The position numbers and the translations under genes were made by a program. Source: Imhoffiella purpurea (lineage in GTDB: Bacteria; Pseudomonadota; Gammaproteobacteria; Chromatiales; Chromatiaceae). Taken from it: a stretch of DNA of 64,000 bases. The notes below the pieces were generated by a model. That model ran no database searches and was not told where the DNA came from. It was given only the letters and a program-made list of their open reading frames with translations. Shown piece by piece: positions 38,425 through 46,786 of this stretch (its first letter is position 1; each line of letters begins with the position of its first letter). The stretch spans positions 21,882 through 85,881 of the forward strand of contig NZ_AONC01000013.1 of assembly GCF_000585215.1 (NCBI RefSeq). The letters run 5' to 3'.

Positions 38425-39620
38425 GCAGGGGCCGCGACAGTCTCGACGGATCGGTTCCGCTCGCCGCCCGTGCCCGCGCGGTCCAGCCCTTCCATGTCAT
38501 GCGTCTGCTCGCCCGGGCGCACGAACTGGAGGCCGCCGGCCGGTCCATCATCCATCTCGAGGTCGGCGAGCCGGATTTCGCCACCCCGGAGCCCATCCTC
38601 GCGGCCGGTCAGCGGGCACTGGCGGCCGGTCTGACCCATTACACCCCGGCCGCGGGGCTCGCCGAGCTGCGCCGGGCCATCGCCGGGCACTACGGGCGAC
38701 GCTACGGCGTCGATCTGGGGCCCGAGCACATCCTGGTCGCGCCGGGCGCCTCGGGGGCGCTGCAGCTGGTGTTCTCCGCGCTCCTGGAGCCGGGCGACCG
38801 GGTGATGATCGGCGACCCCTCCTATCCCTGCTATCGTCAGGTGCTGCGCCTGCTCGGGGCCGAGCCGCTGAGCGTGCCGGTCGGCGCGGACAGCGACTTC
38901 CAGCTGACCGCCGAGCGCGCCGAGCGGGCCTGGTCGCCGGGCGTTCGCGCCCTGGTGGTCGCCTCGCCGGCCAATCCGACCGGTTCGGTGCTGGACGCCC
39001 GGGCACTGGCCGATCTCCATGCGCTCTGCCGCGAGCGCGGGGCGGCACTGATCGTCGACGAGATCTATCAGGGGCTGGTCTACCGGGTTCCGGACGTGAC
39101 CGCGCTGGCGCTGGGGCTGGACGACCTCTACGTCATCAACAGCTTCTCCAAGTATTTCGGCATGACCGGATGGCGTCTCGGCTGGGTCGCGGGCTCGGTC
39201 GAGTCGATCCAGGTCATGGACCGCCTGTCCCAGAACCTCTTCATCGCCGCCAACACGCCGGCCCAGCACGCGGCCCTGGCGGCCTTCGAGCCCGAGACGC
39301 TCGCCATCCTGGAGTCGCGCCGCCTCGCCTTCGAGACGCGCCGCGACTTCCTGCTGCCCGCGCTGCGCGAGCTCGGCTTCCGGATTCCCAACCGTCCCGA
39401 CGGCGCCTTCTATCTCTATGCCGGGCTGCCGGAGCGGGTCCGCGAGGATTCCATGGCCTTCGTCACCCGGCTGCTCGAGGAGGTCGGGGTGGCGGTGACG
39501 CCCGGTCACGACTTCGGCGATCACGCGGCCGGCCGGCATCTGCGTTTCGCCTACACGCGCGATCTGGATCCGCTGGCCGAGGCCGTGGAGCGCATCGCCT
39601 CCTTTATGGAGCGTCTCTGA
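38421..39620 (+). CDS. Class I/II pyridoxal-phosphate aminotransferase
   Basis: A 399-residue fold-type I aminotransferase. The Schiff-base lysine is in INSFSKYFGMTGWRLGW. Other marks are VGEPDFATPEPI, THYTPAAGLAELR, VASPANPTGSV and IVDEIYQGLVY (PLP-binding Asp/Tyr). It resembles aspartate/alanine aminotransferases and putative C-S lyase relatives; substrate undecided. Overlaps the CbbY-like gene by four bases and precedes zapE. Confidence 0.87.
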   Translation: MSRGRDSLDGSVPLAARARAVQPFHVMRLLARAHELEAAGRSIIHLEVGEPDFATPEPILAAGQRALAAGLTHYTPAAGLAELRRAIAGHYGRRYGVDLGPEHILVAPGASGALQLVFSALLEPGDRVMIGDPSYPCYRQVLRLLGAEPLSVPVGADSDFQLTAERAERAWSPGVRALVVASPANPTGSVLDARALADLHALCRERGAALIVDEIYQGLVYRVPDVTALALGLDDLYVINSFSKYFGMTGWRLGWVAGSVESIQVMDRLSQNLFIAANTPAQHAALAAFEPETLAILESRRLAFETRRDFLLPALRELGFRIPNRPDGAFYLYAGLPERVREDSMAFVTRLLEEVGVAVTPGHDFGDHAAGRHLRFAYTRDLDPLAEAVERIASFMERL

Positions 39621-39742
39621 GCCGAATCGCCCCGGACTTGCTCCGGTCCGGCGCGATCCCCATGTCCCTTTCCCCCGATCGCCGCTCGCGCCGCCATCCA
39701 CGCGGATCGTTGCGGGCGGCCGTAACCCCGATTCTCGAACCC

Positions 39743-40828
39743 ATGACCGACAGCATCTGCAAGACCCCCTTCAAACCCCTCGACGACGTCCAGCAGCAGG
39801 CCGCCGATCTCCTTCTGGCGCTGCACCGCCGGCTGCTCGCCGAGCCCCCGGTCGAGCCGCGCCGGGGGCTGCTGGGGCAGCTGCGCAACCGTCTCTCGGG
39901 TCCGGTGGAGCCGGTCCGGGGGCTCTATCTCTGGGGCGGGGTCGGGCGCGGCAAGACCTATCTGATGGACTGGTTCGTCGAGGATCTGCCGCTCGACGGC
40001 AAACGCCGGGTCCATTTCCATCACTTCATGCGCGACATCCACGACCTCATGTCGCGGCTGCCCAAGCAGCCGGACCCGCTGGAGGTGGTCGCCGACCGGC
40101 TGAGATCCGAGGTGCGGGTGCTCTGTCTCGACGAGTTCCTGGTGACCGACATCACGGACGCCATGCTGCTGCACGGTCTGCTGCGAGCCCTGTTCGAGCG
40201 GGGCGTGACCTTGGTGACCACGGCGAACACGGCCCCCCGGGAGCTCTATCGCAACGGTCTGCAGCGCCAGCTCTTCCTCCCGGCCATCGATCTGCTCGAA
40301 CGCCATACCCGGGTGTTCGAGCTGGACGGCGGGACCGACTACCGGCTGCGCGCCCTGGCCGAGGACGGGGTCTACTTTCTCGCGGCCGACGAGGGCGAGC
40401 GTCATCTCGCCGACGCCTTCCAGCGTCTGACCGGCGGTCACGAGGTGGGCGAGGGCGAGTTCGAGGTCAATGGCCGCCGCTTCCCGGTGCGCGGGTTGGG
40501 GATGGACGTGGCCTGGTTCGATTTCGCCGCGCTCTGCGGGACGACGCGCTCGGCGGCGGACTATATCGAGATCGCCTGCGAGTACCATACGGTCCTGCTG
40601 TCGGGCGTTCCGCAGCTCGGACCCAAGGTGGATTCGGCGGCCAGACGCTTCCTGCACCTGGTCGACGAGTTCTACGACCAGCGCGTCAAGCTGATCATGT
40701 CGGCCGCCGCGCCCGTCTCCGAGCTCTATCGTGGCGGATTGACGGAGTTCGCGCACGAACGTCTGGTCAGCCGTCTGATCGAGATGCAGTCGCGCGACTA
40801 TCTGGCCGCGGCCGCGCCCGAGTCCTGA
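39743..40828 (+). CDS. zapE: Cell division protein ZapE (AFG1-type ATPase)
   Basis: ATPase that destabilises FtsZ polymers in E. coli and is required under stress or filamentation. The 361-residue protein has Walker A with K71 (WGGVGRGKTYLMD), Walker B LCLDEFLVTD and the sensor segment LVTTANTAPRELY. The ATG at 39743 (MTDSICKTPF) fits E. coli ZapE (375). In-frame upstream codons, including an ATG at 39662, run into the aminotransferase end and are unconserved. Same strand as ubiG, 25 bases downstream. Confidence 0.9.
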   Translation: MTDSICKTPFKPLDDVQQQAADLLLALHRRLLAEPPVEPRRGLLGQLRNRLSGPVEPVRGLYLWGGVGRGKTYLMDWFVEDLPLDGKRRVHFHHFMRDIHDLMSRLPKQPDPLEVVADRLRSEVRVLCLDEFLVTDITDAMLLHGLLRALFERGVTLVTTANTAPRELYRNGLQRQLFLPAIDLLERHTRVFELDGGTDYRLRALAEDGVYFLAADEGERHLADAFQRLTGGHEVGEGEFEVNGRRFPVRGLGMDVAWFDFAALCGTTRSAADYIEIACEYHTVLLSGVPQLGPKVDSAARRFLHLVDEFYDQRVKLIMSAAAPVSELYRGGLTEFAHERLVSRLIEMQSRDYLAAAAPES

Positions 40829-40853
40829 TCGCTTTCATCCAGGAGGAACTGAC

Positions 40854-41606
40854 ATGACCTCGACCCAAGTGAGCGCGCCCAGCGTCGATCCGCAGGAGGT
40901 GGCCTACTACGAGCGGCTCGCCCATCTCTGGTGGGATGCCGAGGGGCCGTTCTGGCCGCTGCACGCCCTCAACGGCTTCCGAGCGAACTACATCCGCGAG
41001 CGCCTCGCGGCCGATCTGGGGCGCGATCCGGCCTCGGAACGGCCGCTGGAGGGGTTGCGGGTGCTGGACATCGGCTGCGGCGGGGGCATCCTGAGCGAGT
41101 CGATCGCGCGTCTGGGCGCTCGGGTGACAGGGGTCGACGTGACCCAGAAGAACGTCTCGGTGGCCAGGCTGCATGCCGAGTCCGGCGGTCTCGCGATCGA
41201 CTATCGCCTGGCGAGCGTCGACCAGTTGGCGGCCGAGGGGGCGAGGTTCGATGTGGTGCTCAACATGGAGGTGGTCGAGCACGTCGACCGGCTGCCCGAG
41301 TTTCTGGCCGACTGCGGCCGGCTGGTCGAGCCCGGCGGCAAGCTGTTCGTCGCCAGCATCAACCGCACCTGGGCCGCCTATGCGATCGCCATCCTCGGCG
41401 CCGAGTACGTCCTGCGCTGGCTGCCGCGCGGCACGCATCATTATCGCAAGCTGGTCGCGCCGGGCGAGGTACGCCGATATCTGGGCGATGGATTCGTGCA
41501 GCTGCACGGAACGGGTGTGCGGATCAACCCCCTGACGCGGCGCTTCAGTTATACCCGATGGCTCGGGGTGAACTACATGTTGTTGCTCCAACGGCAGGAA
41601 TCCTGA
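40854..41606 (+). CDS. ubiG: Ubiquinone biosynthesis O-methyltransferase UbiG
   Basis: Methylates two ring oxygens during ubiquinone synthesis. The 250-residue protein shows HLWWDAEGPFWPLHALN, the SAM motif LDIGCGGGILSESIARLGA, NMEVVEHVDRLPEFL, and GTHHYRKLV with the membrane-binding loop features. A strong AGGAGGA lies eight bases before the ATG. Ubiquinone would serve the respiratory and, in a purple bacterium, photosynthetic chain. Confidence 0.95.
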   Translation: MTSTQVSAPSVDPQEVAYYERLAHLWWDAEGPFWPLHALNGFRANYIRERLAADLGRDPASERPLEGLRVLDIGCGGGILSESIARLGARVTGVDVTQKNVSVARLHAESGGLAIDYRLASVDQLAAEGARFDVVLNMEVVEHVDRLPEFLADCGRLVEPGGKLFVASINRTWAAYAIAILGAEYVLRWLPRGTHHYRKLVAPGEVRRYLGDGFVQLHGTGVRINPLTRRFSYTRWLGVNYMLLLQRQES

Positions 41607-41796
41607 GGATTTTTATCGGCTCCACAGCTGTTGAATCTCAGCGCTTTCATGCATACTCTAAACAAGGTCAAGGAAGATTCGTAAAAACAAGGCGTGGTTG
41701 CCGTCACGGGCGGTCTGATTCGAACGCCCAATTCGACCCCGAGTGCGACACCATTGAGTCGGGGTTTGCAGCAGAGCTCGTGTGGAGTATGCAGCG

Positions 41797-41982
41797 ATGG
41801 AGAACAAGCAACAGGAACTGGAGCGTTGGATCGCCTCCAAGGTGCGTGGCGATCTGGGCTATACCTATATTCGGCTCTATGCCGACGCGCCGACATGGGC
41901 GCGCGATCTGGCCGTCAACCGGTACGGCAAGGGGACCGTCTTTCTGCCTCCGGAACAGACCAGGCCGCAAGCCGCCGCCTGA
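41797..41982 (+). CDS. Small hypothetical protein (61 aa)
   Basis: Not recognised. The protein begins MENKQQELERWIASKVRGD, continues with YTYIRLYADAPTWARDLAVN and ends in a short Pro/Ala tail. Likely all-helical with one beta hairpin, soluble. GGAG lies nine bases before the ATG; a GTG at 41782 would add five residues. It is convergent with the HTH-ferredoxin-reductase gene, seven bases between stops, with a 190-base upstream gap after ubiG. Codon use matches the neighbours, which argues for a real gene. Confidence 0.6.
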   Translation: MENKQQELERWIASKVRGDLGYTYIRLYADAPTWARDLAVNRYGKGTVFLPPEQTRPQAAA

Positions 41983-41988
41983 GCAGGC

Positions 41989-43458
41989 TCACCCGTCCAT
42001 GCGCTCGGAGGCGATCCGGTCCTCCGAAATTCCCATCTGGATCAGTCGCGAGACGGCTCGATCCACCTCATCCTTCGGGCCCGCGACATAGAATCGGTGG
42101 CGGGCCGGCTCGGGTAGCGTGCGCACCGCCTGCTGGGCGGTCTCGCCCGGATCTCCGCTCGCGCTCGGGACGAAGCTGAAATTGTCCAGCGCGTCCTGAA
42201 GCGCGCGGCACCAGCCCGATTCGTGGTGTCCCTCGGGTCTCGCGGTATCCCAGTGGAGTGCGAACGACTCGATCGTGTCGATCGAGATGGCGTGCTCGAT
42301 CAGGCTCTTGATCGGCGCGATCCCCTCGTCGAAGGCGATGAAGACGGCCGGATCCGAGGTGTCCTCGGTGAGGACGAAGGTGCCCTGTGGGCCCTCGATC
42401 TCCAGGGCCTGACCCTGGCGCAGCCCGTCGAAGAGGGTCTGTGAAAAGGCGTCCGTTCCGCGCCGGACCAGGAACCAGAGGTTGCGTCCGTTGCAGGGAC
42501 AGCTGGCGATCGACAGCTCGCGGCTCTCCCCGCCGGCCAGGATCAATCGTACCCGCTGGCCGGCCATGAAACGCAGCGTCTGGGTGCGGGGCGTCTGCAG
42601 CTGCAGCGAGATCAGATCCGGCGAGTGCCGGTCGATCTTGCGCACGCTGGCGCGAATCCGCTGATTCGGCAGGTCCGTCGTCTTGCTGGCCTCGGCGGCC
42701 TCGATCACCAGATCGGTGACGGCCGTATGCGAGCAGGCGAGGATGTAGCCCATCGACTTCTCGCGCTCGCTCAGCACATAGTCGTGATCGCGGATCTTCC
42801 AGGTCTCGCCGCTGACCAGCCGGGCCTTGCAGTCGCCGCAGTTTCCGCTGGCGCAGCCGTAGTTCAGGTTGAGACCGGCACGCACGGAGGCGTCGAGGAT
42901 GGATTCGTTGCCCTCGACGAAGAAGTCGTGTCCGCTGGGGATGAGCTTGACGTTGGCGGCCATGATGCGCAGAAAGGAGTCTTTGGCGAAGAGTCGGGCC
43001 TGGTCGGCGGCCGAGGGAGGGGCGGCGAGTTGGGTGCGGCGTTCCGCGAGCCAATGGCTCATGGAGCCGAGCGCGCTGGAGACCTGATCGGCCGGAAGGT
43101 CGGCGAGTCCCTTCAAGCGCTCGCCGATCTCGTCGAGCAGGACGTTCGCGGATTCCAGTTCGGCCATGCGCTCCGCGAGTCCCTCGCTCAGTCCGTGCAG
43201 GCGCGAGACCAGGACCTGGGGATCGGGAAGCCGCGTGTCCCTGCCGTCCTGTTTGGGCAGGGCCTCGCGCTTGATGCGCTCGACCCGCTCCAGCGCGGAA
43301 TCGTCGCTGAGACGGATCGAGGGGAAGGTCCTCAGCAGATCCTCGACCGCGACCGCTCCCTCGAAGGTCGGGATGTCGCCGCCGCGGATGCGTCGCTGGA
43401 GCTCGGCCCGGGTGATGCCGGCCAGCCGCGCGGCCCGTGACAGGCTGAGATAGCGCAT
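41989..43458 (-). CDS. HTH-2Fe-2S ferredoxin-reductase fusion protein
   Basis: A 489-residue multi-domain protein. Residues 1-45 look like a MerR/excisionase-type helix-turn-helix (SLSRAARLAGITRAELQRRI). A helical linker runs to about 160. A plant-type 2Fe-2S domain follows, with C202, C207, C210 and C242 (CASGNCGDC ... LACS). Then an FAD domain (RELSIASCP) and an NAD-like domain to the end. The usual glycine motif GTGIAP is FDEGIAP and the usual CGP is AGP near residue 457, so NAD(P)H hydride transfer is doubtful. The DUF302 gene is immediately upstream, three bases between stop and start. Function unknown; an HTH on a redox protein suggests redox-sensing. Confidence 0.8.
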   Translation of the reverse strand: MRYLSLSRAARLAGITRAELQRRIRGGDIPTFEGAVAVEDLLRTFPSIRLSDDSALERVERIKREALPKQDGRDTRLPDPQVLVSRLHGLSEGLAERMAELESANVLLDEIGERLKGLADLPADQVSSALGSMSHWLAERRTQLAAPPSAADQARLFAKDSFLRIMAANVKLIPSGHDFFVEGNESILDASVRAGLNLNYGCASGNCGDCKARLVSGETWKIRDHDYVLSEREKSMGYILACSHTAVTDLVIEAAEASKTTDLPNQRIRASVRKIDRHSPDLISLQLQTPRTQTLRFMAGQRVRLILAGGESRELSIASCPCNGRNLWFLVRRGTDAFSQTLFDGLRQGQALEIEGPQGTFVLTEDTSDPAVFIAFDEGIAPIKSLIEHAISIDTIESFALHWDTARPEGHHESGWCRALQDALDNFSFVPSASGDPGETAQQAVRTLPEPARHRFYVAGPKDEVDRAVSRLIQMGISEDRIASERMDG

Positions 43459-43461
43459 GGC

Positions 43462-43944
43462 TCAGAGGTCTCCGTTGGCGCCCGCCTGCATGATGCTCAT
43501 CATGGTGTCGCGCACCTTGGTGGCCAGTTCCTCGAGGTCCGGTGGCAGATCGGCCATGGCGATCACCTTGTCCAGGTCGAGCGTTACCAGCCAGGGCTTG
43601 CCGTCCTGGTCCTGGATCAGGGTGATGCGGCAGGGCAGATAGGCCGAGAAGTCCAGGTTCGCCTGGATCATCTGGGCGGCGATGCGGGCGTCGCAGAACT
43701 GGAAGATCTCGATGTGTTTGCTCTCGATGCCCATGGCCTCCAGCTCCTTGGAGAGCGGCAGCCGGGCGACCATCTTGAAGTTGAGTCCGTTGGCCCGGAG
43801 CAGCATGGAGTCGACGGCGTCGTCCATGGTCACGTCCTCGGCCAGGGGCAGCTTGACCACGGTGTCGGCGATGGTCATGTCGCCGGCCTGGGCGGGCGAC
43901 TGCAGCAGCATCAGGAACAGGGTCAGCCAGGGTAGGGTGCGCAT
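43462..43944 (-). CDS. DUF302 domain periplasmic protein
   Basis: A 160-residue protein with a signal peptide (LPWLTLFLMLLQSPAQAG) and a DUF302 fold: AVDSMLLRANGLNFKMVARL, then IEIFQFCDARIAAQMI and YLPCRITLIQDQDGKPWL. Two Cys (in FCDAR and LPCR) are in positions typical of DUF302 proteins. Role unknown in general; many are found with sulfur-oxidation or electron-transfer genes. Only three bases separate its stop from the HTH-ferredoxin-reductase start, so they are one operon. Confidence 0.82.
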   Translation of the reverse strand: MRTLPWLTLFLMLLQSPAQAGDMTIADTVVKLPLAEDVTMDDAVDSMLLRANGLNFKMVARLPLSKELEAMGIESKHIEIFQFCDARIAAQMIQANLDFSAYLPCRITLIQDQDGKPWLVTLDLDKVIAMADLPPDLEELATKVRDTMMSIMQAGANGDL

Positions 43945-44016
43945 ATCCGTCCTCTCTCTCGTGTCGATCGTTATGGTGCGTGCTCTGGATGCCGCGGCCT
44001 CGCGGCCGCGATTCCG

Positions 44017-44298
44017 TCAATCGAAGCGATAGTGCTTTTCGACCGCTTCGTGGATCTCCCAGGTGCAGGACAGGCCCGCCGGGAAGCTGATGAGGTCGCC
44101 GCGGGAGAAGCTCTCGGGTTCGCCGCCCTCCGGTGTGACCGTGAAGCGTCCACGGACCACGTAGCAGGTCTCGGTCTGGCTGTATTCCCATGGAAAGGTG
44201 GAGGGCTCCTTCTTCCAGATCGGCCAGTCGTCCACTCCCAGGACCTCGAGCTTGGCGGGTGAGGGCTTGTGCTCGCAGCGAATCTCCAGATCGGTCAT
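44017..44298 (-). CDS. Cupin-domain protein
   Basis: A 93-residue single-domain cupin of the cupin_3 (DUF861) type: KEPSTFPWEYSQTETCYVVR (motif 1 with Glu and Tyr), FSRGDLISFPAGLSCTWEIH (motif 2). The motif-1 His residues are replaced (WEYSQTE), as in the ureidoglycine-aminohydrolase-like subgroup, so the metal site is uncertain. Function unknown. It is upstream of the DUF302 gene, on the same strand, 72 bases apart. Confidence 0.82.
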   Translation of the reverse strand: MTDLEIRCEHKPSPAKLEVLGVDDWPIWKKEPSTFPWEYSQTETCYVVRGRFTVTPEGGEPESFSRGDLISFPAGLSCTWEIHEAVEKHYRFD

Positions 44299-44460
44299 TG
44301 TCTGTCGGGGCTCCTTGGAATTGAGTCATGTCGAATCAGGTATGGTCGCCGAGGTGCGGTCGGTCGGTGACGATTTCCACGTGCGGGATTGTCTGGACAC
44401 CCGATCTCGGCGACACTCGCGCCCGATGATAGAGCAGAGCGGATGTCCGGGGGTCGTCGC

Positions 44461-44952
44461 ATGATGTCTTTCGACAGGCTGGCCGCTCGAATCGGCGAGC
44501 GGATGATCGCGCGCGGGCTCATGCTCGCCTGTGCGGAGTCGTGCACCGGTGGCTGGATCGCCAAGTGCGTCACGGACGTCGCCGGCAGCAGTGCCTGGTT
44601 CGACCGCGGCTTCGTGACCTACAGCAATGCGGCCAAGGAGGAGATGCTGGGCGTCGCGGCCGATACGCTCGTCCGGCACGGCGCGGTGAGCCGGGCCGTG
44701 GTCGAGGAGATGGTGGCCGGCGCCCTGGCGCGCAGCCGGGCCCAGGTGGCCTTGGCCGTGAGCGGAATCGCCGGACCGGGGGGCGGCACGCCGGACAAGC
44801 CGGTGGGGACCGTCTGGATCGCCTGGGGCCTGTCCGGCCGAGCGGTGCTGTCCAGGGTCTACGGATTCGACGGGGACCGTGACTCGGTCCGCCGCGAGAC
44901 GGTCCGGGTCGCGCTGGAGCGGTTGCAGGATCTGCTGGCCGAGGATGGCTGA
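44461..44952 (+). CDS. pncC: Nicotinamide-nucleotide amidohydrolase PncC
   Basis: Converts NMN to nicotinate mononucleotide in NAD recycling; the CinA C-terminal family. The 163-residue protein shows LACAESCTGGWIAKCVTDV with the nucleophile Ser, FDRGFVTYSNAAKEEMLGV, and SGIAGPGGGTPDKPVGTVWIA. Two tandem ATG codons (44461, 44464) begin it. It precedes recA, the gene order of E. coli and many pseudomonads. Confidence 0.93.
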   Translation: MMSFDRLAARIGERMIARGLMLACAESCTGGWIAKCVTDVAGSSAWFDRGFVTYSNAAKEEMLGVAADTLVRHGAVSRAVVEEMVAGALARSRAQVALAVSGIAGPGGGTPDKPVGTVWIAWGLSGRAVLSRVYGFDGDRDSVRRETVRVALERLQDLLAEDG

Positions 44953-44976
44953 TCGGCCATCCATGTGCGAGCGCGA

Positions 44977-44997
44977 GCCTTGATTTGGAAACAAGGC
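44977..44997 (+). terminator. Hairpin after pncC
   Basis: GCCTTG (44977-44982) and CAAGGC (44992-44997) form a 6-bp stem with a nine-base loop, 25 bases after the pncC stop. No T tract. Confidence 0.35.
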
Positions 44998-45002
44998 GTC
45001 AT

Positions 45003-45020
45003 GCATCTCAATAGAGATGC
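45003..45020. repeat. Hairpin GCATCTC-AATA-GAGATGC upstream of recA
   Basis: A perfect 7-bp stem with an AATA loop, 6 bases after the previous hairpin. It may complete the pncC terminator or bind a regulator of recA. It does not match a LexA box. Confidence 0.4.
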
Positions 45021-45076
45021 TCGCTCATCATCGAGCGCCCATCCCGGTCGATTTCGATGGTGGCCCGCTGTGGGAT

Positions 45077-45106
45077 ATGACTCACGCGCGCTGGCTATGT
45101 CATAAT
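45077..45106 (+). promoter_or_regulatory. Candidate recA promoter
   Basis: CATAAT at 45101-45106 is a 5/6 -10; ATGACT at 45077-45082 is a 4/6 -35, 18 bases upstream. This gives a leader of roughly 115 bases to the recA ATG. No CTGT-N8-ACAG operator is present. Confidence 0.4.
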
Positions 45107-45227
45107 TCGATGTTTTTACGGGGCGTCGAGCGCGAGCGCCGCGGTTATCAGCGTGCGATCCAAGAGTCAGACCAAAAACGGCCAGAAGCGAACTGATCAG
45201 AGGCGAACCGGGGTTAACGGAGATCCA

Positions 45228-46268
45228 ATGGACGAGAACCGCAAGAAGGCATTGGCGGCGGCGCTGAGCCAGATCGAAAAGCAGTTCGGCAAGGGTTCGG
45301 TCATGCGCATGGGCGATGCCGGTGCCGTGCGCAATATCGAGGCCATCTCCACCGGTTCGCTCGGGCTCGACCTGGCGCTGGGGATCGGCGGCGTTCCCAA
45401 GGGGCGCGTGATCGAGATCTACGGTCCGGAGTCCTCGGGCAAGACGACCCTGACGCTGCACGTCGTTGCCGAGTGCCAGCGTCTCGGCGGCACGGCGGCC
45501 TTCGTCGATGCCGAGCACGCGCTCGATCCGGTCTATGCCGAAAAGCTCGGCGTCAACATGAACGATCTGCTGGTGTCGCAGCCGGACACCGGTGAGCAGG
45601 CCCTGGAGATCACCGACATGCTGGTGCGCTCCAATGCGGTCGATATCGTCGTGATCGACTCGGTCGCGGCCCTGACGCCCAAGGCCGAGATCGAAGGCGA
45701 GATGGGCGACTCGCACGTGGGCCTGCAGGCACGGCTCATGTCGCAGGCGCTGCGCAAGCTCACGGGCAACATCAAGCGCTCGAACTGCTGCGTCATCTTC
45801 ATCAACCAGATCCGCATGAAGATCGGCGTCATGTTCGGCTCGCCCGAGACCACCACGGGTGGTAACGCGCTCAAGTTCTATGCCTCGGTGCGTCTGGACA
45901 TCCGTCGCACCGGGAGCATCAAGAAGGGAGACGAGGTCATCGGCAACGAGACCAAGGTCAAGGTGGTCAAGAACAAGGTGGCCCCGCCCTTCAAACAGAC
46001 CGAATTCGACATCCTCTACGGACAGGGGATCTCTCGCGAGGGCGAGATCATCGATCTGGGCGTGAACGAGGGCTTCATCGAGAAATCGGGTGCCTGGTAC
46101 AGCTACGAGGGCAGCCGCGTGGGGCAGGGCAAGGACAATGCCCGCAACTTCCTGGTCGAGCATCCAGAGATCGCCCGGGAGATCGAGGCCAAGATCCGCG
46201 ACAAGCTGTTGCCCAAGGCGGCTGCCGAGACCCCCGAGGCGGCCCCCGAGACGCTCCCGGAGGAGTGA
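45228..46268 (+). CDS. recA: Recombinase RecA
   Basis: Strand-exchange protein and SOS coprotease. The 346-residue protein has Walker [33 protein letters not shown], Walker [16 protein letters not shown], and loop L2 region [24 protein letters not shown] lies upstream of the ATG at 45228. Downstream recX begins within the recA stop (GTGA overlap). Confidence 0.98.
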   Translation: MDENRKKALAAALSQIEKQFGKGSVMRMGDAGAVRNIEAISTGSLGLDLALGIGGVPKGRVIEIYGPESSGKTTLTLHVVAECQRLGGTAAFVDAEHALDPVYAEKLGVNMNDLLVSQPDTGEQALEITDMLVRSNAVDIVVIDSVAALTPKAEIEGEMGDSHVGLQARLMSQALRKLTGNIKRSNCCVIFINQIRMKIGVMFGSPETTTGGNALKFYASVRLDIRRTGSIKKGDEVIGNETKVKVVKNKVAPPFKQTEFDILYGQGISREGEIIDLGVNEGFIEKSGAWYSYEGSRVGQGKDNARNFLVEHPEIAREIEAKIRDKLLPKAAAETPEAAPETLPEE

Positions 46269-46747
46269 TTCTGAGCGCCCAGCCCAGACAATCCTCCGAT
46301 TCGGACCCGGTCGTTGCCGCCCAGCGTCAGGCGCTGCGTCTGCTGGCCGGACGCGAGCATTCGCGGCTCGAACTGGAGCGCAAGCTCGCGTCGCGCGGAT
46401 TCGACGCCTCCGCGATCGGCGAGGCGCTCGTCAGGCTCGAACGCGAGGGCGCGCTCGACGAATCGCGTCTCGCCGAGCGCTATGTCGAAGAGCGCATCGA
46501 CAAGGGCTTCGGCCCGCTGCGCATCCGCAGCGAGCTGCGCAACAAGGGCGTCGACGACGCATTGATCGACCGCTGCCTTCAGGGCTCGAGCGAGACCTGG
46601 GAGGCGCGTCTGGCCGCGGTCTGCGACCGGCGCTTCGGCGCCGAGCCGCCCGAGGACCGCGCCGATGTCGCCCGGCGTGCGCGCTTTCTCGCGCAGCGCG
46701 GGTTTCCTACCGAATCCATCCGGCGCCTGTTGCGCTGGAACGACTGA
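46265..46747 (+). CDS. recX: RecA regulatory protein RecX
   Basis: Caps and inhibits RecA filaments. The 160-residue protein is a helical repeat type: [61 protein letters not shown] and [16 protein letters not shown]. It starts at GTG 46265, overlapping the recA stop by four bases. The GGAGGA touches the start codon, so initiation likely depends on translation of recA. Standard neighbours recA and alaS. Confidence 0.93.
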   Translation: MILSAQPRQSSDSDPVVAAQRQALRLLAGREHSRLELERKLASRGFDASAIGEALVRLEREGALDESRLAERYVEERIDKGFGPLRIRSELRNKGVDDALIDRCLQGSSETWEARLAAVCDRRFGAEPPEDRADVARRARFLAQRGFPTESIRRLLRWND

Positions 46748-46786
46748 TCGGGCCCTCTCGACGAGCGGTCCATTCGAGATTTCTCC

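Noticed and set aside
38336..39742. Extended 5' frame of zapE
   Set aside because: The upstream codons are an antisense-type shadow of the aminotransferase; ZapE similarity starts at 39743.
45068..45083. Possible LexA box CTGTGGGATATGACTC
   Set aside because: Only the left half-site matches; the right half ACTC does not fit ACAG.
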